From Photobacterium sp. JCM 19050 (lineage in GTDB: Bacteria > Pseudomonadota > Gammaproteobacteria > Enterobacterales > Vibrionaceae), in NCBI GenBank assembly GCA_001310455.1, contig BAXG01000009.1, forward strand, positions 79,083 to 143,082: DNA of 64,000 bases, read 5' to 3'. Of the stretch, positions 1-9,224 are shown one piece after another. Numbering within the stretch: position 1 is the stretch's first letter; every line of letters starts with the position of its first letter. The position numbers and the translations under genes are program-made. Under the pieces are notes generated by a model. It did not search any database and was not told the DNA's origin. It saw only the letters and a program-made list of their open reading frames with translations.

Positions 1-572
1 GCTGTGCCCCTGAGTACGAATCATCGTGTGGTGTACTTCCACCAGCTCCTTACCAATCTGGTTGATTCGCTGGGTCATCGCATGGATTTGCTCAGTGGTG
101 TCAAATGACTGCTGTTGGACAATACGCTGGATATCATTGAGCGCAGCCGCACTGAGTTTGGCTTTCTCAAGCACGACTTTCCGGGAACCCATATCGTTTG
201 GCGTATCTGCCAACGCCTTTACCGCGCCAAAAAAGTCGTTGATATTGTCAGGAATTTTGCTGGCTGAGTTCGCCATAACATCGTTCAACAGAGCCAGTTG
301 GGTATCCCGGTCCGCTGCGTAGTTGTGCGTTGTGGTGGCCAAATTCATTTCATTGACGGCGAACTGGTCATAGTTGCGGCGTACGGCAATAGCGCGAACA
401 CCTGTCCCCCAGTTCTGATCTGCCAGTATTGCGGCGCATTGGTCGCCTGCTCAACCATCTGCCGGCTGTAACCCTCAGTATTGACGTTACTGATGTTGTG
501 GCCGGTTGTATTGAGCTGGCGCTGTGCAGTCAGGACGCCCTGCGCACCCAAATTGAGAAGATCAAACCCCAT
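1..572 (-). CDS. flgK: Flagellar hook-associated protein FlgK, N-terminal part (cut by window edge, frameshifted)
   Basis: FlgK (HAP1) forms the junction between the hook and the filament. The N-terminus beginning MGFDLLNLG, followed by the NTTGHNISNVNTEGYSRQ rod-protein signature, is typical of FlgK. The gene starts at 572 after a GGAGG ribosome site and runs off the left end of the window, so the C-terminus is not visible. The frame breaks near 420: after the residues APQYWQ, reading continues in another frame as QNWGTGVRAIAVRRNYDQF and remains FlgK-like to position 1. One missing base explains this. It is preceded by its own sigma-54 promoter and a leader hairpin. The identification is secure from the N-terminus and from the position after flgJ. 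Confidence 0.9.
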
Positions 573-592
573 TATTCCTCCGGGTCATGCGG

Positions 593-611
593 TTTGCCGC
601 CAAGCGGCAAA
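593..611 (-). promoter_or_regulatory. Hairpin in the flgK leader
   Basis: An 8-bp perfect inverted repeat (TTTGCCGC / GCGGCAAA, 3-base loop) lies between the sigma-54 promoter and the flgK start codon, ending about 20 bases before the ATG. It lacks a T-run, so it is probably an RNA structure in the flgK leader rather than a terminator. The function is inferred from position only. Confidence 0.4.
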
Positions 612-632
612 CATCAAACTACCCAAAGCAAA

Positions 633-648
633 TGCAATTATCGAGCCA
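633..648 (-). promoter_or_regulatory. Sigma-54 promoter of flgK
   Basis: Read on the minus strand this is TGGCTCGATAATTGCA, which matches the RpoN consensus TGGCACG-N4-TTGCA at all but one base, with correctly spaced GG and GC elements. It lies about 60 bases upstream of the flgK start. In Vibrio, flgKL is a sigma-54/FlrC-dependent class III unit, which agrees. Confidence 0.75.
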
Positions 649-740
649 CTAGTTTTTATAGATATTTTACAGTGCGTTACAAGGTGAAAAAAGGGAGAAA
701 ACAGAAGAGAGGCAAGGCGTTGCTTCAAGAAAAATGCCGC

Positions 741-1703
741 TTACTGCGGCATAATTTCCTTCACTTTGTCGAATACCCGCATGACCTTATCCGAGTAGTT
801 AGGGTCAGTCGCGTAACCGGCCTGGTGTAATCCGCGGATAAATTGGCTCGGGTCAGCGGCAGATTTGAGTGCTTCACTGTACCGAGGGTTGTTATGAAGG
901 AAGGAAACGTAGTCGTCGAAGCTGTCCTGGTAGGAATTATAAGAACGAAATGCTGCGGTTTCCTGAACCGGGATACCGTCATACACTTCCAGGGTTTTCG
1001 TCGCCATCTTTGGGCCAGCCCAACGCGAATCTGCCTTAATATTGAAAAGGTTATGACTGAAACGCCCTGCATTATTGATAACCTTATTCCCCCAACCGGT
1101 TTCCAGCGCGGCCTGCGCCAGAATTATTGCAGGATCGGCACCCAATGCCCTTGCGGCTTTTTTCGCATAGGGGCTCAAGCCGGCAACAAATGCTTCTGGT
1201 GAGTCAAAGCTCTCGGTTTGCTTAGGCGTTTGTTGCCGAGCTTCCAACGGAACCTGCATCTGGCGGCGCAAGCGTTGTACTTCTGCCAGTGCATTGTCAG
1301 CAGCTTCTGCCGCCTGTTGTTCCTTAATGGGGAGACGCAATGCACTGTCAACAGCGGCAGTTCGCATTACCGCCTGGGGATGTTTGTCTTTATCACCGGA
1401 GAGTTGCTGGACAATCAGGTCAGCAAGCCCCAAAGAGCCCTCTTGGCTGAGGTTGGAGGCTAATTGCTCATCAGCCATCTGCTCATAGAACTTGCTCGTA
1501 CGATTGTCTACCAAGTCTGATTCAAACACCTTGTTGGCATTTCTCATCGACTTGAAGAGCATCTGGGTAAACAGCGCTTCGAACTGCTTTGCTGCTGCAT
1601 GAAGCGCCGCTTTCTCGTCATCGCCCCCTTTCTGCGCTTGCTGGCGCAGTGTGTCCAGAGAGGCAATGTCCTGAATAAATCCAATGTCAGCAGGTGATTT
1701 CAT
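741..1703 (-). CDS. flgJ: Flagellar rod assembly protein / peptidoglycan hydrolase FlgJ
   Basis: FlgJ caps the growing rod and locally digests peptidoglycan so that the rod can cross the periplasm. The 320-residue length is normal for the two-domain form. The N-terminal half holds the rod-cap motif (FEALFTQMLFKSMRNA, residues about 41-56). The C-terminal half from about residue 170 is a glucosaminidase domain with the ALETGWG segment carrying the catalytic glutamate (about residues 201-207). It follows flgI by 11 bases in the flgFGHIJ unit. The frame is intact and starts at an ATG at 1703. Confidence 0.95.
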   Translation of the reverse strand: MKSPADIGFIQDIASLDTLRQQAQKGGDDEKAALHAAAKQFEALFTQMLFKSMRNANKVFESDLVDNRTSKFYEQMADEQLASNLSQEGSLGLADLIVQQLSGDKDKHPQAVMRTAAVDSALRLPIKEQQAAEAADNALAEVQRLRRQMQVPLEARQQTPKQTESFDSPEAFVAGLSPYAKKAARALGADPAIILAQAALETGWGNKVINNAGRFSHNLFNIKADSRWAGPKMATKTLEVYDGIPVQETAAFRSYNSYQDSFDDYVSFLHNNPRYSEALKSAADPSQFIRGLHQAGYATDPNYSDKVMRVFDKVKEIMPQ

Positions 1704-1714
1704 CGTCAGGCTCC

Positions 1715-2808
1715 TTAAATGACAATCAGTTGCCCTTCAATGGCACCGGCTTGCTTAAGCGCCTGCAAAATAGCCATTAAATCGGAGGGGGCGGCACCAA
1801 CGCTGTTGACTGCACGCACAAGATCATCAAGGGTTGCCCCGGGCTGGAAGTTAAACATCCGGCCTTTTTCTTCTTTGACCTGCACATCCGAATCCGGCAC
1901 GACAACGGTATTACCGCCTGCAAGTGCATTTGGCTGGCTGACTTTCAGGTTCTCCTTGATAGAGACAGTCATGCCACCATGGGTGATGGCAGCCGGTTTA
2001 AGATGGACATGCTGACCGACAACAATAGTACCGGTACGGGAGTTGACGATAATTTTGGCACTGCCTTCAGCAGGGTTGAATTCAAGGTTTTCGATGGTGG
2101 ACAAGAATGCCACTCGCTGCCCCACATCTCGCGGCGCCCTGACACGGATAGACGTCGAATCGGTCGCTGAGGCCATGTCAGGACCGAGGAACTGGTTGAT
2201 GGCATCAGCCATGCGTTGTGCCGTGGTGAAATCAGGTTGTTGCAGGTTGAAAGTCAGATAATCACCCCGGGCAAACGGGTTCGGGATTTCCTGCTCGACG
2301 GTTGCGCCACCGCTGATACGCCCTACGGTTGGCGTATTACCAATGAGTTTAGAGCCGTCCGCTCCTTCAGCGCTGAAACCGCCGACTATCAGGCTGCCTT
2401 GTGCAACAGCATAAATTTTACCGTCAAGGCCCTTAAGGAAGGTTTGCAGCAATTCGCCACCACGCAGGCTTTTGGCGGTACCAATAGATGAGACAGTGAC
2501 ATCAATTCTTTGCCCCTGCTTGGCAACGCGGGAATCTCTGCATTCACGACCACTGCGGCAACGTTTTTCGTCTTTGGTTTAGTGCCAGGCGGCAATTGAA
2601 TGCCGAAGTTTTTAAGCAGTGAATTGAAGCTTTGGTCCATAAACGGAGATGATGACTCCCCTGTACCCGGCAAACCGACCACCAGGCCATAGCCCACAAG
2701 GCTGTTACTCCGCACACCAGCTACGTCCGCCACATCTTTGATGCGCGCCGCATGGCCGGGAAGGGAAAAGAGTATCAGTGCTGCCGCAATCGCTTTAGCC
2801 CAATTCAT
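1715..2808 (-). CDS. flgI: Flagellar P-ring protein FlgI (frameshifted)
   Basis: FlgI forms the P-ring around the rod in the peptidoglycan layer. The N-terminus is a signal peptide ([17 protein letters not shown]) followed by the conserved [18 protein letters not shown] segment. The second part starts in another frame near [19 protein letters not shown] and runs to the end [10 protein letters not shown]. The break lies near 2526, where GCG-TTG-CCA should read GCG-TTx-GCC. One missing base (probably TTT to TT) restores a continuous protein of 364 residues, the usual FlgI length. It lies between flgH and flgJ. A sequencing error is more likely than a real mutation. Confidence 0.92.
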
Positions 2809-2836
2809 GTGTCAAAACTCCGCCTCTGAAAACCTG

Positions 2837-3646
2837 TTAGAGGGTCACATTGAAAAATCGTGCCAACCAGCCCTGCTCTTGCGTATCCTGGCGGTCTCCG
2901 GTACCCGAATACTGGATGCGAGCATTTGAGATCCGGTTGGAGGCAATCGTGTTATCCGGCTGGATATCATCTGGACGTATGGTCCCGCTCAGGCGGATAT
3001 ATTCATCGCCGGTGTTCAGTGTTAGCCACTTTTCACCACGCACCATCAGGTTACCGTTCGGCATAATATCAACCACTTCAACAGAGATTGACCCGGAAAT
3101 ACTGTTACTCTGGTCTGCGCTGGAGGTACCGGAGAACTTGTTATCATTTTTCACCGCGTAGGAAAGATTGTACTCGCCAATTTCCATCGCTTTACCACCA
3201 AGCTCCAGTGGGTCCATACTCAGGTCATTTTTCTTGTTCAGATCAGAGCTGGCACTCTTTTTAGCCTGGGTTTTCTCTTCCAGCATGACAGTAACAATGT
3301 CACCGATAAGACGTGGTTTGGTGTCATCGTACAGGTTATGAAGCTGTTGAGAGTTAAACAGTGAGCCGGTTGCAGTGGCATAATGTTCCGGCTGACGCTG
3401 TGGGCGAATCGGCACCCAGGCAGGATCCCCCGCTACAGCATCTTCACGGCGACGCAGGGAATCCAAAATGCCACCACCCTGGTTGGTATTTCCTTCAACC
3501 GCATCGGTCGTTGTGGTTGCCTGCTCCACATCAGTTCCAATATCCGGTACTGCACAGCCGTACATAACAACCGCCGCAAAGCATACCAGCAGCTGTTTCG
3601 CCAGGGATGATGGTTTGTTCGCTGACAGGTTGATCATTTCATTCAT
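2837..3646 (-). CDS. flgH: Flagellar L-ring lipoprotein FlgH
   Basis: FlgH builds the L-ring in the outer membrane that serves as a bushing for the rod. The N-terminal hydrophobic stretch ends in a lipobox (VVMYGC, Cys about residue 31), as expected for this lipoprotein. The central region has family features such as [18 protein letters not shown] and [18 protein letters not shown]. The C-terminus [16 protein letters not shown] is typical. It has 269 residues and is unbroken. A second in-frame ATG three codons downstream is an alternative start. It lies between flgG and flgI. Confidence 0.95.
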   Translation of the reverse strand: MNEMINLSANKPSSLAKQLLVCFAAVVMYGCAVPDIGTDVEQATTTTDAVEGNTNQGGGILDSLRRREDAVAGDPAWVPIRPQRQPEHYATATGSLFNSQQLHNLYDDTKPRLIGDIVTVMLEEKTQAKKSASSDLNKKNDLSMDPLELGGKAMEIGEYNLSYAVKNDNKFSGTSSADQSNSISGSISVEVVDIMPNGNLMVRGEKWLTLNTGDEYIRLSGTIRPDDIQPDNTIASNRISNARIQYSGTGDRQDTQEQGWLARFFNVTL

Positions 3647-3649
3647 TCC

Positions 3650-4436
3650 TTACAGTTGCTGATTAACATAGCTGAGCATCTGGTCAACGGCTGAGATGAC
3701 TTTTGAGTTCATCTCATAAACCCGCTGCGCTTCAATCATGTTGACCAGCTCTTCGGTCACGTTCACATTCGATGTCTCCAACATGGACTGGCGGATAGCC
3801 CCATGCCGTCAACACCCGGAACACCTTCCTGCGGATCACCACTTGCACCGGTTGGCAAGAACAGGTTCTGGCCGATAGCTCAAGACCGCCCGGGTTAATG
3901 AAATCAGACAAGGTAATCTGGCCCAGGATGGCATCCTGCTGCTGGCCACGAATACGGGCAGAAACCTGACCATCAGTAGCAATGGTAATTTTTACAGCAT
4001 CATCAGGAACGACAATCTGAGGTTCGAGGGGATACCCGGAACCGGAAGTGACAATGGTTCCCTCATCGTTGAGGGTGAACTGACCATTGCGGGTGTAGCC
4101 GATATTGCCGTCCGGCATCAGAATCTGGAAGAAACCGTGGCCTTCCACCATGGCATCCAACGAGTTGTTTGTGGTCTGAACATTGCCCTGGGTATGAACC
4201 TTCTGGGTCGCGACAACTTTCGAACCGGCACCCAGCATCAAACCGCTGGGCAGCTCGGTATTCTGGGAAGACTGGCCGCCCGGCTGGTTAATGTTCTGGT
4301 AAAAAAGGTCTTCAAAAACGGCGCGCGCTTTTTTATAGCCAACCGTTGAGGCGTTAGCCAGGTTGTTCGAAATGGTCGCAATGTTGGTTTGCTGTGCATC
4401 TAGACCGGTTTTACTTACCCAAAGTGCTGGTTGCAT
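3650..4436 (-). CDS. flgG: Flagellar distal rod protein FlgG (two frameshifts)
   Basis: FlgG is the major distal rod subunit. The N-terminus [18 protein letters not shown] and the motif [17 protein letters not shown] are clear rod-protein features. The first frame is lost after [10 protein letters not shown] near 3880. Reading resumes as [19 protein letters not shown], is lost again at a GGGG run near 3803, and resumes as [19 protein letters not shown], ending in MLSYVNQQL with the stop at 3650-3652. Each break needs one extra base. The restored protein has 262 residues, the expected length. An unrepaired reading stops early at 3732 and gives a false C-terminus. Confidence 0.92.
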
Positions 4437-4459
4437 ACCTTAACTCTCCAAATATTCCG

Positions 4460-5209
4460 TTAGCCCAGACGCATCAGTGACGCAGAGGCCTGATCCAGCT
4501 CTTCTGCGGTTTTCATTAATTTGACCTGCATTTCAAAATGACGCTGGAGGTCAATAAGGCTGGTCATCTCTTCAATAGGATTGACGTTACTGCCTTCAAG
4601 CGCACCGCTCAGCAGTGTCACGCTTGCATCAGCATCAAATACGGCACCCGGTTGGATTGGCTTGAATACACCGTTGTTATCTTTGAACAACTGGCGATTG
4701 TCAGGACGGACAAGTTTGATTCGTCCGATTTCTTCGATGGCTTCAGCCGGCGCGCCTTGAGGGAGAACAGAAACCGTGCCGTCTTTGCCCACTTCAATCT
4801 TGCTGATCGGCAATGGCACGATAATAGGTGCGTCGTTGTCACCCAGAATTGACTGACCGTAGTCGTTTTGCAAAATGCCCGTCTGGTCAATTTTCAGGTG
4901 ACCGGCACGGGTGTACCCTTCCTGGCCGGTACCATCCAACACAGCAATCCAGCCCTCGCCTTCGATAGCAACATCAAGATCTCGGCCAGTTGTAATGGTG
5001 GAGCCCTGGCGGAAACTGTAGCCCGGACGTTCTGTCATGCTAAAAACACGGGTCGGCAAACCCTCACCATATGCCTGCATAGAGCGAGCCTGCTCCATGT
5101 CAGCCCGAAAGCCTGTGGTATTGGCGTTGGCGAGGTTATTGGCTCTGACCTGCAATGCATACATATCCTGCTTTGCACCACTCATTGCCAGATATAAGGC
5201 ACGATCCAT
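4460..5209 (-). CDS. flgF: Flagellar proximal rod protein FlgF
   Basis: FlgF is a proximal rod subunit between FlgC and FlgG. The 249-residue frame is intact, with the rod N-terminal motif NNLANANTTGFRADMEQAR (about residues 24-42). The C-terminal coiled region (EEMTSLIDLQRHFEMQVKLMKTAEELDQ) is the axial-protein D0 helix. The ATG at 5209 has a purine-rich ribosome site. It is the first gene of the flgFGHIJ unit and is preceded by its own sigma-54 promoter at 5245-5260. It is separated from flgE by 162 bases that include a strong hairpin. Confidence 0.94.
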   Translation of the reverse strand: MDRALYLAMSGAKQDMYALQVRANNLANANTTGFRADMEQARSMQAYGEGLPTRVFSMTERPGYSFRQGSTITTGRDLDVAIEGEGWIAVLDGTGQEGYTRAGHLKIDQTGILQNDYGQSILGDNDAPIIVPLPISKIEVGKDGTVSVLPQGAPAEAIEEIGRIKLVRPDNRQLFKDNNGVFKPIQPGAVFDADASVTLLSGALEGSNVNPIEEMTSLIDLQRHFEMQVKLMKTAEELDQASASLMRLG

Positions 5210-5244
5210 ATTCTTGCTCTCTCAAGGTTCTCTCACCTCAATGA

Positions 5245-5260
5245 AGCAATAGTTATGCCA
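5245..5260 (-). promoter_or_regulatory. Sigma-54 promoter of flgFGHIJ
   Basis: On the minus strand the sequence TGGCATAACTATTGCT fits TGGCACG-N4-TTGCW with the essential GG and GC dinucleotides 12 bases apart. It lies about 36 bases upstream of the flgF ATG, just after the flgE-flgF hairpin. This supports separate transcription of flgFGHIJ, as described for V. cholerae class III genes. Confidence 0.75.
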
Positions 5261-5322
5261 ATAGTTTATTGTGTTGATTTTAAAGAATTAACTCGGATAG
5301 TTCTGTCACTTTCAGGAAGGAA

Positions 5323-5349
5323 ATTGCCGCTTGGCATGCAAGCGGCAAT
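5323..5349 (-). terminator. Strong hairpin between flgE and flgF
   Basis: A perfect 11-bp inverted repeat (ATTGCCGCTTG / CAAGCGGCAAT) has a 5-base loop and starts 22 bases after the flgE stop. There is no long T-run on the minus strand, so it may be a weak or Rho-assisted terminator or an mRNA 3'-end stabiliser for flgBCDE. The next promoter lies immediately downstream. Confidence 0.55.
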
Positions 5350-5371
5350 CAAAACAGGCAAGAATTTGCTG

Positions 5372-6673
5372 TTAGCGGATCTGCAGGATAGTTTGTTGCA
5401 TCTGGTTACCCACCTCCAGTGCCCGCGAGTTGGCCTGGAAGTTTCGCTGTGCCGTAATCAGGTCTACCAGCTCCTGAGTCATATCGATGTTCGACTGTTC
5501 CAGGGTACCACTCTTGATCTGACCGAATGAACCTTGCATCGCTTCACCAAATACCGGGTCACCGGAAACCTGGCTGACTCGCCATTGGGTATTTCCGACC
5601 TGCTGGAGACCCTGTTGGTCCGCAACGCGTACCATGGCGACACGTCCCAGAGACACGTTCTCTCCGTTACTGTAAGTAGCAACGATGGTGCCCTTAGGAT
5701 CGATATCAACCTTTGCAAGATAGCCGGTTGTTGCACCGTCATCGGTAAACTTCCGCAATTCAAACGGCGCAGCGTACTGTGTAGGGTTGTCAAAATTGAA
5801 CGTCAGCGTCTGACCACCGTTTGCACCATTCATTTCGATACCCGCCGAAGCAAAATCTTGCGTTACGATCGGGTTTCCGCCATTGATGTTGTTGATAGAG
5901 CCGTCTGCATTGAAGTCCATGGTGCTGCCGGTAAAGCCTGTTGCGGTGGATGCACCACCACCATTAACATTAAGCGGCTTTTCACCGGTGCCGTCAGAGA
6001 CAGTATAAAATGCAGCCCAACGGTTAGGCGCGGTGTTGTCTTTGACGTAATAGGTGGTCATTTTGTAAGCCTGACCCAAGCTGTCATAAATCGTGGTAGA
6101 TGTCGCTTTGTTGTATGTGTCAGGATCTGCCGGGTTAAAGAGTGCGACATCTTTGCTTCCCGCACCTGCCGGAAGGTTCAGACCGATTTCAACGTTGGAA
6201 GATGCGCGAGGCTGACCAAACTGATCCGGCACTTCAAGCGCCTTTGGCTCATACGAACCTACATCACCGGTTTGCTGATCAACACCGTAACCGAGCAAAT
6301 ACTGACCGTCGGCGTTGATAATAAAGTTGTCTTTGTCGAGGTGGAAAGCACCGTTCCGGGTCAGGTTGTTATCGGATGTCTGCAAGCGGTCATTAGCAAT
6401 CGCAAAGTAGCCGTTACCACTGATTCGCAGATCCATTGGGTTGTTGGTATAGATACTTGAACCTTCATGAAACTGCTGTGCAACAACCGACGTTTGAACA
6501 CCTGCACCGTTAGTCGTTTTGGCGTTCGAGAAGATAGAGGTTGAATACACATCACCAAATTCCGCACGGGATTCTTTAAAACCAAACGTGTTGGCATTGG
6601 CAATGTTGTTACTCGTGGTGTTCATGTCCTTTTGGGCTGCACCCAGACCACTCAATGCAATATTAAATGACAT
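5372..6673 (-). CDS. flgE: Flagellar hook protein FlgE
   Basis: FlgE is the hook subunit that connects the rod to the filament junction. It has 433 intact residues, the usual Vibrio length. The N-terminus MSFNIALSGLGAAQKDMN, followed by SNNIANANTFGFKESRAEF, is the hook signature. The C-terminus QELVDLITAQRNFQANSRALEV is the conserved D0 helix. The middle has Gly/Asn/Thr-rich hook-domain sequence. It follows flgD with a 16-base gap and ends the flgBCDE unit, with a hairpin shortly after the stop. Confidence 0.96.
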   Translation of the reverse strand: MSFNIALSGLGAAQKDMNTTSNNIANANTFGFKESRAEFGDVYSTSIFSNAKTTNGAGVQTSVVAQQFHEGSSIYTNNPMDLRISGNGYFAIANDRLQTSDNNLTRNGAFHLDKDNFIINADGQYLLGYGVDQQTGDVGSYEPKALEVPDQFGQPRASSNVEIGLNLPAGAGSKDVALFNPADPDTYNKATSTTIYDSLGQAYKMTTYYVKDNTAPNRWAAFYTVSDGTGEKPLNVNGGGASTATGFTGSTMDFNADGSINNINGGNPIVTQDFASAGIEMNGANGGQTLTFNFDNPTQYAAPFELRKFTDDGATTGYLAKVDIDPKGTIVATYSNGENVSLGRVAMVRVADQQGLQQVGNTQWRVSQVSGDPVFGEAMQGSFGQIKSGTLEQSNIDMTQELVDLITAQRNFQANSRALEVGNQMQQTILQIR

Positions 6674-6689
6674 TGTGACTTCTCCTCAC

Positions 6690-7427
6690 TTAACTTTTGC
6701 TGACATCGCCTACATCGGCGTTACCGACCTCGAGTACCTCGGCAAGCTTAACAGGCGAGGCGAAACCAGCGAGGTTGAGCATGACGTTTCCGTCACCTTT
6801 GCCCAAAAGCACACTGTTGACATGTGCATAGGTTGAAAGGTCAAATTCCTTGGCCTTTCCGTCGACCATACCGCCGACGTTCAAATTGTATTTGCCCGGA
6901 GGCAATGGATTGCCGGCATCATCGGTGCCGTCCCATTCAATACGGTGATCACCCGGAGGCTTAGCCCCAAGGCCAAATGTTTTGAGCAGCTGTCCATGTT
7001 CATTCTCAACCCGGACGATAAGGTCGTTGACCGCTTGAGGAAGCTTCACCATCGCAGCCAGACCGCCGGCACCTTTCATCGCGGACTTGCCCGCAACCAA
7101 AACGTCACGGCCAACCAGTGAGGATGCCTGAAGCGCCTGGCTGGATGTCATGGCAGAGTTCAGTGAGCCAAACTGCTCATTCATTTTTCCAATGCCGTCA
7201 ACGGTCGCAAATGACGCCATCTGGGCAATCATCTGGTCGTTACTTACAGGTTTAAACGGATCTTGCTGTGACAACTGCTTGGTCAGGAGTGAAAGGAAAT
7301 CCTCCTGATTAAGATCCTTTTGACCCGTTACGTTATCAGCTTCCTTCTGCAGCTTTTCCTGCTGCATTTTCTTCAGCTGATCGATGTAGGACAAGCTGCC
7401 AGAGCCAGTGCCTTCAATGCCGGCCAT
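6690..7427 (-). CDS. flgD: Flagellar hook capping protein FlgD
   Basis: FlgD is the scaffold at the tip of the growing hook that inserts FlgE subunits; it is not part of the finished flagellum. The 245-residue frame is intact. The N-terminal part has the conserved QEDFLSLLTKQLSQQDPFKPVSN motif region (about residues 41-63) that defines the family. The C-terminal half contains the FlgD Ig-like fold (HRIEWDGTDDAGNPLPPGKYN). It starts with ATG at 7427, 17 bases after flgC, and precedes flgE. Confidence 0.95.
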   Translation of the reverse strand: MAGIEGTGSGSLSYIDQLKKMQQEKLQKEADNVTGQKDLNQEDFLSLLTKQLSQQDPFKPVSNDQMIAQMASFATVDGIGKMNEQFGSLNSAMTSSQALQASSLVGRDVLVAGKSAMKGAGGLAAMVKLPQAVNDLIVRVENEHGQLLKTFGLGAKPPGDHRIEWDGTDDAGNPLPPGKYNLNVGGMVDGKAKEFDLSTYAHVNSVLLGKGDGNVMLNLAGFASPVKLAEVLEVGNADVGDVSKS

Positions 7428-7444
7428 GCTTTAATCCTCCTGCC

Positions 7445-7857
7445 TTATTGACCCATCTGAAGCGTGCGAAGCAGCATCTGCTTGCTCGATTCAGCGACCT
7501 GGACATTAGTTTGATATGCACGTGATGCAGAAATCATGTTTGCCATTTCCTCCATCACATTTACGTTCGGTTTATAAATATAGCCTCGTCATTTGCCATC
7601 GGGTGATCGGGGTTATATTCAGCCAGCAAAGGTTTGGCACTTTCTACCACGCCCAAAACCTTTACCGGAATTGCATTTGGATCACCGGTAATCCGGTTAA
7701 GTTCTGCGGCAAATACCGGCTCACGGGCCCGGTAAGTTTCAGCAGCGCTGCTGCTCACAGAGTTAGCATTTGCCAGGTTGCTGGATGTTGTGTTCAGGCG
7801 AACAGATTCAGCACTCATCGCTGACCCGGTTACGTTGAATACATTAAACAGGCTCAT
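7445..7857 (-). CDS. flgC: Flagellar proximal rod protein FlgC (frameshifted)
   Basis: FlgC is a proximal rod subunit. The N-terminus MSLFNVFNVTGSAMSAESVR and the motif SNLANANSVSSSAAETYRA are typical. The frame is lost near 7583 after the residues HPMANDEA, where GAGGCTAT should read GAG-GGC-TAT. With one G restored the protein continues GYIYKPNVNVMEEMANMIS to LRTLQMGQ, with the stop at 7445-7447, giving 137 residues, which is normal for FlgC. It lies 3 bases from flgB and 17 from flgD. Confidence 0.92.
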
Positions 7858-7860
7858 CCA

Positions 7861-8256
7861 TTACTCTCCTTTCAATGCCTTGGTCATACTCTTGAACTTA
7901 CTGCCGAGAAAATCCAGAGAAGCCTGGTACTCAAGCGCGTTCTGCATGAACAGGTTTTGTTCTACTTGCATGTCAACGGTATTGCCGTCGCCGGTATCCG
8001 GCTGGTCCGGCACGCGGTACATTTTCTCTCCGCCAACCGTTGTAGAGGCAGCAATATGCCGATCGTTAGTTCGGCTGAGGCCAATGTTTGCCCCTGACGT
8101 TGCCGCAGACAGAGCGCGTTTGAAATCGAGATCTTGCGCCTTGTAGCCTGGGGTGTTTGCGTTGGCAATGTTGCTGGAAAGCACTTCAGCACGCTTTTCA
8201 CGTACTCCGACAGTGTATTGATGAACACCCAGTGCTTTATCAAATGAAATTGCCAT
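7861..8256 (-). CDS. flgB: Flagellar proximal rod protein FlgB
   Basis: FlgB is the most proximal rod subunit, which contacts the MS-ring/FliE adaptor. The 131 residues are unbroken. The segment SSNIANANTPGYKAQDLDF (about residues 28-46) is the rod signature, and the C-terminal NTVDMQVEQNLFMQNALEYQ is typical of FlgB. It is the first gene of the flgBCDE unit. It has a good ribosome site (TAGGAGG) and a sigma-54 promoter about 35 bases upstream. Confidence 0.95.
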   Translation of the reverse strand: MAISFDKALGVHQYTVGVREKRAEVLSSNIANANTPGYKAQDLDFKRALSAATSGANIGLSRTNDRHIAASTTVGGEKMYRVPDQPDTGDGNTVDMQVEQNLFMQNALEYQASLDFLGSKFKSMTKALKGE

Positions 8257-8288
8257 TGGCCGCCTCCTAATATCTCTGAAGTTAACTA

Positions 8289-8304
8289 AGCAATTTCAGT
8301 GCCA
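8289..8304 (-). promoter_or_regulatory. Sigma-54 promoter of flgBCDE
   Basis: The minus-strand sequence TGGCACTGAAATTGCT matches the RpoN consensus (TGGCACG-N4-TTGCW) except at one base. It is positioned upstream of flgB and downstream of the cheR terminator. This is the best of the three sigma-54 sites in the cluster. Confidence 0.8.
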
Positions 8305-8330
8305 AGATTTGATTGGGGTTTTCAGGCAAG

Positions 8331-8361
8331 AAAAAAGCGGCAACTTCTGTGCCGCTTTTTT
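8331..8361 (-). terminator. Terminator of cheVR
   Basis: AAAAAAGCGGC and GCCGCTTTTTT flank a 9-base loop just after the cheR stop codon. The T-run is good on the minus strand, so it ends the cheV-cheR transcript before the flgB promoter. The A-run on the other arm would also let it work on the plus strand. Confidence 0.8.
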
Positions 8362-8378
8362 GGGTTAGACAGGTGTCT

Positions 8379-9205
8379 TCACTTAAGCTTGTAAATGATG
8401 CCAGGGTTACAGCGGACCATTTCAAATTTGTCTGTCAGACCCGTCAGCGATTCTGACGCACCCAGCATAAGGTAACCGCCGGGGTTTAAGCTGGCAGCCA
8501 TCTGGTTAAGCACCTTGGATTTAATGTCTGCGGAAAAGTAGATAAGAACATTTCGACAGAAAATGATGTCGAACTTACCCAGCAGTGAATAGCTTTCAAG
8601 CAGGTTCTGGTGGCGGAAATTAACCAGTCGCTTAACGTTATCCATCACTTCCATCCGGCCGTCGCCCAGGTCTTTGAAAAACGTGCGCTTGCGCTCCGGC
8701 GAGAGACCTCTTCCCAGTGCCAAGCTGTCGTAAATACCCGTACGGCAGTTTGCCAGCATCGTCGAGGAAATATCTGTCGCTGTAACCTGGACACTGCTCA
8801 CTGAGCCCGGTTTCTTGGCCTGGGTTTCCAGAACTGTCATTGCTATAGAATACGGTTCTTGACCCGATGAACTTGCAGCAGACCAAATTTTGATTGGACG
8901 TCTGCCCTCACCAAGTTCAGGCAGCAACCTGTTAGCCAATACATCAAAGGGGTATCCGTCACGAAACCACAAGGTTTCGTTTGTTGTCATTGCATCGACG
9001 GCAGCGACCCGCAAGTCTCGGTTACGCCCGGAAATAACCTGAGTGAGTAATTCACCCAAGGAAGGGAGCCATGTCGGGAGACAAGCGGACTCAAACGGCT
9101 TCTGACCAAATATTGTTTGCTGTCGCCGAGAACAATACCGCATTGTGATTCGAGAAACCGGCAGAAGTCCCGATACTGCTGATCACTTATAGTTATATTT
9201 GTCAT
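8379..9205 (-). CDS. cheR: Chemotaxis methyltransferase CheR (frameshifted)
   Basis: CheR transfers methyl groups from SAM to glutamates of chemoreceptors for adaptation. The first frame starts MTNITISDQQYRDFCRFLES at 9205 (ATG) and is lost near 9066 after RLSPLVSRHG, where a C-run appears one base short. It resumes as PSLGELLTQVISGRNRDLR, followed by the family motifs TTNETLWFRD, IWSAASSSGQEPYSIAM (SAM binding), FDIIFCRNVLIYF and GYLMLGASESL. The restored length is 275 residues, normal for CheR. It follows cheV by 19 bases and is followed by a terminator. Confidence 0.92.
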
Positions 9206-9224
9206 TTAGAACTCGTTATTAATA

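Noticed and set aside
5534..6460. A 308-codon plus-strand frame opposite flgE
   Set aside because: Antisense to the intact hook protein gene, with cysteine- and arginine-rich sequence that looks like no family.
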